Shown: positions 57,274 to 64,000 of the stretch, one piece after another
Numbering within the stretch: the stretch's first letter is position 1
Layout: the number at the start of each line of letters is the position of its first letter
Source: Meghimatium bilineatum
Taxonomy: Eukaryota > Mollusca > Gastropoda > Stylommatophora > Philomycidae
Length of the DNA stretch: 64,000 bases
Assembly (NCBI GenBank): GCA_034231615.1
Contig: CM067306.1
Span: 36,042,019-36,106,018 of the forward strand
Direction of reading: 5' to 3'
Notes under the pieces: generated by a model
Told to the model about the DNA's origin: nothing
Databases searched by the model: none
The model's input: the letters and a program-made list of their open reading frames with translations, nothing else
Translations under genes and position numbers: made by a program

Positions 57274-58451
57274 GGTCCTAAAAAGGACCTTAATAAATGA
57301 GTTTTAAGAAAAGGATAACCTGAATCCTGACGACGTTAATTAACGTTATCGTAGTCAAATCTCGTCGTACCCTTCGCCTGTAGTGTTACTCACTGCATTC
57401 CCCAAATTGTTTAATCAATAACATTTGGGGGAACGCAGGCTTTATCTCTTCAAGGTGCGTGTCCTCATCATTTTCTAGTGATGAGGATTCAGATACGACT
57501 TCAATTAAGACGACATGATGTTCTTCTTGCGATGAAATTTTGTCGCATCCTCCTTCTCCTCCTCCTGGTACAGATGATCTGGATACGTCGACGCTCATCG
57601 GACGCTAGTCTCAACCACAGTCTTAACGTGATCTGTGGTCGGAACCCGCACCACGGCTACTACTATACGATTGCCGATCGAGTTTCCATAATCTTTGCTT
57701 TTTCCTAAGAGGGTTATATAAATTTTCGACATCTTATAGCCACTTATGACTAGGCACTCTTTCTTCATAGAGTGAAGCTTGTGGCATTGTGAACGAATAT
57801 AAGACAAAGTTCGGTAGAGATACAGCACGTGTGTGTGTCTTTTACGCGGTACATCACGCCTGTATCGGACTTTGTCTCAGATGATCTCGTGAAGTACCCG
57901 TCCATTCTAATATATGGTCGTTTATTTATAAATTCACGGTATCTGCATTTAGATGTCTTCTTTATTTTAGCACCTTTCGTCGATTTCAAACAGTTCCCCA
58001 TTTTGATATTCTTCATTGGGGCCAATCAAATACACGAACCCAAATAATAATGATACATTTATCGGATGTCACAGAGGACAGGAATTATTTGTGACAGACG
58101 ACGTGACTTTATTTTATGTTTTTTGAGATAGATACGTAATGCATTCATTCACTGAGATAGTTTTTCATTCACTGAGACAATTTTTCATTCAGTGAGATAT
58201 GTTTTCCATTCAGTGAGATATGTTTTACATTCAGTGAGATATGTTTTACATTCAGTGAGATCAATGCCGTCTTAACGCATAGGCCCATGTCCATTCTTTT
58301 TTCGTCTCTCCATGTCCGAAGTCAGTGTCCATTCTTGTTTTCGTCTCTCCATGTCCGAAGCCAGTGTCTTTCACAGCCGTACTGTTACTACATTATAATT
58401 ATTTATGCAAAACATGCTTAACAAAATTAAGAGGAAAGTAGTAAAATTGAT
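57274..58451. repeat. Satellite unit 45 (1178 bp, hexamer position 2)
   Basis: Acidic ORF 57386-57598. Same altered TATA flank as unit 39. Confidence 0.97.
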
Positions 58452-59638
58452 GGTCCTAAAAAGGACCTTAATAAATAAGTTTTAAGAAAAGGATAACCTG
58501 AATCCTGACGACGTTAATTAACGTTATCGTAGTCAAATCTCGTCGTACCCTTCGCCTGTAGTGTTACTCACTGCATTCCCCAAATTGTTTAATCAATAAC
58601 ATTTGGGGGAACGCAGGCTTTATCTCTTCAAGGTGCGTGTCCTCATCATTTTCTAGTGATGAGGATTCAGATACGTCTTCAATTAAGACGACATGATGTT
58701 CTTCTTGCGATGAAATTTTGTCGCAGCCTCCTCCTTCTCCTTCTCCTCCTCCTGGTACAGATGATCTGGATACGTCGACGCTCACCGGACGCTAGTCTCA
58801 ACCACAGTCTTAACGTGATCTGTGGTCGGAACCCTCACCACGGCTACTACTATACGATTGCCGATCGAGTTTCCATAATCTTTGCTTTTTCCTAAGAGGG
58901 TTATATAAGGCTTCGACATCTTATAGCCACTGATGACTAGGCACTCTTTCTTCATAGAGTGAAGCTTGTGGCATTGTGAACGAATATAAGACATATTTCG
59001 GTAGAAATACAGCACGTGTGTGCGTCTTTTACGCGGAACATCACTCCTGTATCTGACTTTGTCTCAGATGATCTCGTGAAGTACCCGTCCATTCTAATAT
59101 ATGGTCGTTTATTTATAAATTCACGGTATCTGCATTTAGATGTCTTCTTTATTTTAGCACCTTTTGTCGATTTCAGACAGTTCCCCATTTTGATATTCTT
59201 CATTGGGGCCAATCAAATACACGAACCCAAATAATAATGATACATTTTTCGGATGTCATAGAGGACAGGAATTATTTGTGACAGACGACGTGACTTTATT
59301 TTATGTTTTTTGAGATAGATACGTAATGCATTCATTCACTGAGATAGTTTTTCATTCACTGAGACAATTTTTCATTCAGTGAGATATGTTTTCCATTCAG
59401 TGAGATATGTTTTACATTCAGTGAGATATGTTTTACATTCAGTGAGATCAATGCCGTCTTAACGCATAGGCCCATGTCCATTCTTTTTTCGTCTCTCCAT
59501 GTCCGAAGTCAGTGTCCATTCTTGTTTTCGTCTCTCCATGTCCGAAGCCAGTGTCTTTCACAGCCGTACTGTTACTACATTATAATTATTTATGCAAAAC
59601 ATGCTTAACAAAATTAAGAGGAAAGTAGTAAAATTGAT
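58452..59638. repeat. Satellite unit 46 (1187 bp, hexamer position 3)
   Basis: Acidic frame 58564-58785 with GTG in place of ATG. Confidence 0.97.
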
Positions 59639-60825
59639 GGTCCTAAAAAGGACCTTAATAAATAAGTTTTAAGAAAAGGATAACCTGAATCCTGACGACG
59701 TTAATTAACGTTATCGTAGTCAAATCTCGTCGTACCCTTCGCCTGTAGTGTTACTCACTGCATTCCCCAAATTGTTTAATCAATAACATTTGGGGGAACG
59801 CAGGCTTTATCTCTTCAAGGTGCGTGTCCTCATCATTTTCTAGTGATGAGGATTCAGATACGTCTTCAATTAAGACGACATGATGTTCTTCTTGCGATGA
59901 AATTTTGTCGCAGCCTCCTCCTTCTCCTTCTCCTCCTCCTGGTACAGATGATCTGGATACGTCGACGCTCACCGGACGCTAGTCTCAACCACAGTCTTAA
60001 CGTGATCTGTGGTCGGAACCCTCACCACGGCTACTACTATACGATTGCCGATCGAGTTTCCATAATCTTTGCTTTTTCCTAAGAGGGTTATATAAGGCTT
60101 CGACATCTTATAGCCACTGATGACTAGGCACTCTTTCTTCATAGAGTGAAGCTTGTGGCATTGTGAACGAATATAAGACATATTTCGGTAGAAATACAGC
60201 ACGTGTGTGCGTCTTTTACGCGGAACATCACTCCTGTATCTGACTTTGTCTCAGATGATCTCGTGAAGTACCCGTCCATTCTAATATATGGTCGTTTATT
60301 TATAAATTCACGGTATCTGCATTTAGATGTCTTCTTTATTTTAGCACCTTTTGTCGATTTCAGACAGTTCCCCATTTTGATATTCTTCATTGGGGCCAAT
60401 CAAATACACGAACCCAAATAATAATGATACATTTTTCGGATGTCATAGAGGACAGGAATTATTTGTGACAGACGACGTGACTTTATTTTATGTTTTTTGA
60501 GATAGATACGTAATGCATTCATTCACTGAGATAGTTTTTCATTCACTGAGACAATTTTTCATTCAGTGAGATATGTTTTCCATTCAGTGAGATATGTTTT
60601 ACATTCAGTGAGATATGTTTTACATTCAGTGAGATCAATGCCGTCTTAACGCATAGGCCCATGTCCATTCTTTTTTCGTCTCTCCATGTCCGAAGTCAGT
60701 GTCCATTCTTGTTTTCGTCTCTCCATGTCCGAAGCCAGTGTCTTTCACAGCCGTACTGTTACTACATTATAATTATTTATGCAAAACATGCTTAACAAAA
60801 TTAAGAGGAAAGTAGTAAAATTGAT
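59639..60825. repeat. Satellite unit 47 (1187 bp, hexamer position 4)
   Basis: Acidic frame 59751-59972 with GTG in place of ATG; same sequence type as unit 46. Confidence 0.97.
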
Positions 60826-62053
60826 GGTCCTAAAAAGGACCTTAATAAATAAGTTTTAAGAAAAGGATAACCTGAATCCTGACGACGTTAATTAACGTTA
60901 TCGTAGTCAAATCTCGTCGTACCCTTCGCCTGTAGTGTTACTCACTGCATTCCCCAAATTGTTTAATCAATAACATTTGGGGGAACGCAGGCTTTATCTC
61001 TTCAAGGTGCGTGTCCTCATCATTTTCTAGTGATGAGGATTCAGATACGTCTTCAATTAAGACGACATGATGTTCTTCTTGCGATGAAATTTTGTCGCAG
61101 CCTCCTCCTTCTCCTTCTCCTCCTCCTGGTACAGATGATCTGGATACGTCGACGCTCACCGGACGCTAGTCTCAACCACAGTCTTAACGTGATCTGTGGT
61201 CGGAACCCTCACCACGGCTACTACTATACGATTGCCGATCGAGTTTCCATAATCTTTGCTTTTTCCTAAGAGGGTTATATAAGGCTTCGACATCTTATAG
61301 CCACTGATGACTAGGCACTCTTTCTTCATAGAGTGAAGCTTGTGGCATTGTGAACGAATATAAGACATATTTCGGTAGAAATACAGCACGTGTGTGCGTC
61401 TTTTACGCGGAACATCACTCCTGTATCTGACTTTGTCTCAGATGATCTCGTGAAGTACCCGTCCATTCTAATATATGGTCGTTTATTTATAAATTCATGG
61501 TATCTGCATTTAGATGTCTTCTTTATTTTAGCACCTTTTGTCGATTTCAGACAGTTCCCCATTTTGATATTCTTCATTGGGGCCAATCAAATACACGAAC
61601 CCAAATAATAATGATACATTTTTCGGATGTCATAGAGGACAGGAATTATTTGTGACAGACGACGTGACTTTATTTTATGTTTTTTGAGATAGATACGTAA
61701 TGCATTCATTCACTGAGATAGTTTTTCGTTCACTGAGATAGTTTTTCTTTCACTGAGATAGTTTTTCATTCACTGAGACAATTTTTCATTCAGTGAGATA
61801 TGTTTTCCATTCAGTGAGATATGTTTTACATTCAGTGAGATATGTTTTACATTCAGTGAGATCAATGCCGTCTTAACGCATAGGCCCATGTCCATTCTTG
61901 TTTTCGTCTCTCCATGTCCGAAGTCAGTGTCCATTCTTGTTTTCGTCTCTCCATGTCCGAAGCCAGTGTCTTTCACAGCCGTACTGTTACTACATTATAA
62001 TTATTTATGCAAAACATGCTTAACAAAATTAAGAGGAAAGTAGTAAAATTGAT
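60826..62053. repeat. Satellite unit 48 (1228 bp, hexamer position 5)
   Basis: Acidic frame 60938-61159 without ATG; 'attcatggtatc' as in unit 42. Confidence 0.97.
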
Positions 62054-63280
62054 GGTCCTAAAAAGGACCTTAATAAATAAGTTTTAAGAAAAGGATAACC
62101 TGAATCCTGACGACGTTAATTAACGTTATCGTAGTCAAATCTCGTCGTACCCTTCGCCTGTAGTGTTACTCACTGCAATCACCAAATTGTTTAATCAATA
62201 ACATTTGGGGGAACGCAGGCTTTATCTCTTCAAGGTGCGTGTCCTCATCATTTTCTAGTGATGAGGATTCAGATACGTCTTCAATTAAGACGACATGATG
62301 TTCTAAAGCGATGAAATTTTGTCGCAGCCTCCTCCTTCTCCTTCTTCTCCTCCTGGTACAGATGATCTGGATACGTCGACGCTCATCGGACGCTAGTCTC
62401 AACCACAGTCTTAACGTGATCTGTGGTCGGAACCCGCACCACGGCTACTACTATACGATTGCCGATCGAGTTTCCATAATCTTTGCTTTTTCCTAAGAGG
62501 GTTATATAAGGCTTCAACATCTTATAGCCACTGATGACTAGGCACTCTTTCTTCATAGAGTGAAGCTTGTGGCATTGTGAACGAATATAAGACAAAGTTC
62601 GGTAGAAATACAGCACGTGTGTGCGTCTTTTACGCGGTACATCACGCCTGTATCGGACTTTGTCTCAGATGATCTCGTGAAGTACCCGTCCATTCTAATT
62701 TATGGTCGTTTATTTATAAATTCACGGTATCTGCATTTAGATGTCTTCTTTATTTTAGCACCTTTCGTCGATTTCAAACAGTTCCCCATTTTGATATTCT
62801 TCATTGGGGCCAATCAAATACACGAACCCAAATAATAATGATACATTTATCGGATGTCACAGAGGACAGGAATTATTTGTGACAGTAGACGTGACTTTAT
62901 TTTATGTTTTTTGAGATAGATACGTAATGCATTCATTCACTGAGATAGTTTTTCGTTCACTGAGATAGTTTTTCTTTCACTGAGATAGTTTTTCATTCAC
63001 TGAGACAATTTTTCATTCAGTGAGATATGTTTTCCATTCAGTGAGATATGTTTTACATTCAGTGAGATATGTTTTACATTCAGTGAGATCAATGCCGTCT
63101 TAACGCATAGGCCCATGTCCATTCTTGTTTTCGTCTCTCCATGTCCGAAGTCAGTGTCCATTCTTGTTTTCGTCTCTCCATGTCCGAAGCCAGTGTCTTT
63201 CACAGCCGTACTGTTACTACATTATAATTATTTATGCAAAACATGCTTAACAAAATTAAGAGGAAAGTAGTAAAATTGAT
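62054..63280. repeat. Satellite unit 49 (1227 bp, hexamer position 6)
   Basis: Frameshifted acidic ORF ('gttctaaagcg'); 'gacagtagacg' as in unit 43. Confidence 0.97.
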
Positions 63281-64000
63281 GGTCCTAAAAAGGACCTTAA
63301 TAAATAAGTTTTAAGAAAAGGATAACCTGAATCCTGACGACGTTAATTAACGTTATCGTAGTCAAATCTCGTCGTACCCTTCGCCTGTAGTGTTACTCAC
63401 TGCATTCCCCAAATTGTTTAATCAATAACATTTGGGGCAACGCAGGCTTTATCTCTTCAAGGTGCGTGTCCTCATCATTTTCTAGTGATGAGGATTCAAA
63501 TACGTCTTCAATTAAGACGACATGATGTTCTTCTTGCTATGAAATTTATCGCAGCCTCCTCCTTCTCCTTCTTCTCCTCCTGGTACAGATGATCTGGATA
63601 CGTCGACGCTCATCGGACGCTAGTCTCAACCACAGTCTTAACGTGATCTGTGGTCGGAACCCGCACCACGGCTACTACTATACGATTGCCGATCGAATTT
63701 CCATAATCTTTGCTTTTTCCTAAGAGGGTTATATAAGGCTTCGACATCTTATAGCCACTGATGACTAGGCACTCTTTCTTCATAGAGTGAAGCTTGTGGC
63801 ATTGTGAACGAATATAAGACAAAGTTCGGTAGAAATACAGCACGTGTGTGCGTCTTTTACGCTGTACATCACGCCTGTATCGGACTTTGTCTCAGATGAT
63901 CTCGTGAAGTACCCGTCCATTCTAATATATGGTCGTTTATTTATAAATTCACGGTATCTGCATTTAGATGTCTTCTTTATTTTAGCACCTTTTGTCGATT
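63281..64000. repeat. Satellite unit 50 (partial, 720 bp, cut by window edge)
   Basis: Starts like hexamer position 1 ('ggggcaacg', 'ttcaaatacg', 'tacgctgtac') but is not a third identical copy. 'cttgctatgaaatttatcgcag' near 63535 has a substitution and a 2-bp loss that break the acidic ORF, and 'ctaatatatgg' with 'ttttgtcgatt' is type A. Confidence 0.96.

Larger units (their letters stand above)
56067..63280. repeat. Hexamer HOR copy 2 (7214 bp)
   Basis: Unit-by-unit match to 48853-56066. I saw no length difference and no mismatch among the variants checked, so the two copies are extremely similar. Confidence 0.95.
1..64000. repeat. Satellite array of ~1.2 kb tandem units (50 units, one LINE insertion)
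   Basis: The whole window apart from 37251-41307 is a head-to-tail array in a single orientation. The invariant 16-mer GGTCCTAAAAAGGACC recurs every 1178-1251 bp; I located 50 occurrences and used them as unit starts. Every unit carries the same ordered blocks with small substitutions and indels. Two sequence flavours recur. Type A has 'catagatagagtg', 'ggaacatcactcc' and 'ctaatatatgg'. Type B has 'catagagtg', 'ggtacatcacgcc' and 'ctaatttatgg'. Many units are mosaics of the two. The left of the array is mostly A and the right mostly B in its proximal half-units. The array continues beyond both window edges. I see no CENP-B-box-like motif, so a centromeric role cannot be claimed. Confidence 0.98.

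Noticed and set aside
1-64000. Viral or extrachromosomal circular replicon with 1.2-kb genome
   Set aside because: No Rep-like protein, no nonanucleotide origin and no coherent coding set; the HOR structure and LINE insertion fit a chromosomal satellite better.

Overview
The window is one long tandem array of a 1.18-1.25 kb satellite repeat (50 units, 49 complete and one cut by the right edge), interrupted once by a 4.06 kb non-LTR retrotransposon. There is no ordinary single-copy gene, rRNA, tRNA or CRISPR array. The host is a eukaryote and almost certainly an animal: the retrotransposon is an I-group LINE (AP endonuclease, reverse transcriptase, RNase H, C-terminal CCHC knuckle). Its C-terminal region resembles molluscan elements as I remember them, so a mollusc or other lophotrochozoan is my low-confidence guess.

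Repeat unit. I phased the units on an invariant 16-bp perfect hairpin (GGTCCT-AAAA-AGGACC on the + strand). Each unit then holds, left to right: a hairpin-rich block of about 370 bp, which on the minus strand carries a 70-73 codon acidic ORF; a palindromic TATA-like TTATATAA; a middle block of about 430 bp, open on the minus strand for up to 136-180 codons in some units and broken in many others; a minisatellite of 20/21-bp TTCACTGAGATAG- and TTCAGTGAGATATG-type repeats; a directly repeated 39-bp element; and an AT-rich linker. Differences in minisatellite copy number, the 39-bp element and a CCT/TCT tract explain nearly all unit-length variation.

Layout. 1-7304: six fairly divergent units, the first two almost identical. 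7305-19387: a segmental tandem duplication of a five-unit block, the second copy having lost one unit, followed by one more unit. 19388-35061: a three-unit higher-order repeat (HOR) of 3,610 bp present four times, with one extra unit at 30219. 35062-41531: two transitional units, the second split by the LINE at 37251-41307, flanked by an 11-12 bp target-site duplication that lies inside the minisatellite. 41532-48852: six units with local duplications. 48853-63280: a six-unit HOR of 7,214 bp in two near-identical copies. 63281-64000: a partial unit.

Interpretation. The only confident protein-coding gene is the LINE ORF2, which has all catalytic residues. The satellite ORFs are broken in many copies by stops, frameshifts or lost start codons, so they are not all under coding constraint. 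The minus strand of the left part of the unit nevertheless has the layout of a compact gene: TATA, acidic ORF with a SUMO-interaction-like motif, then a terminal hairpin of 6-bp stem and 4-nt loop with the geometry of the replication-dependent histone mRNA 3' end. That is the most unusual observation here. It remains a hypothesis, because the purine-rich downstream element of histone genes is not visible.
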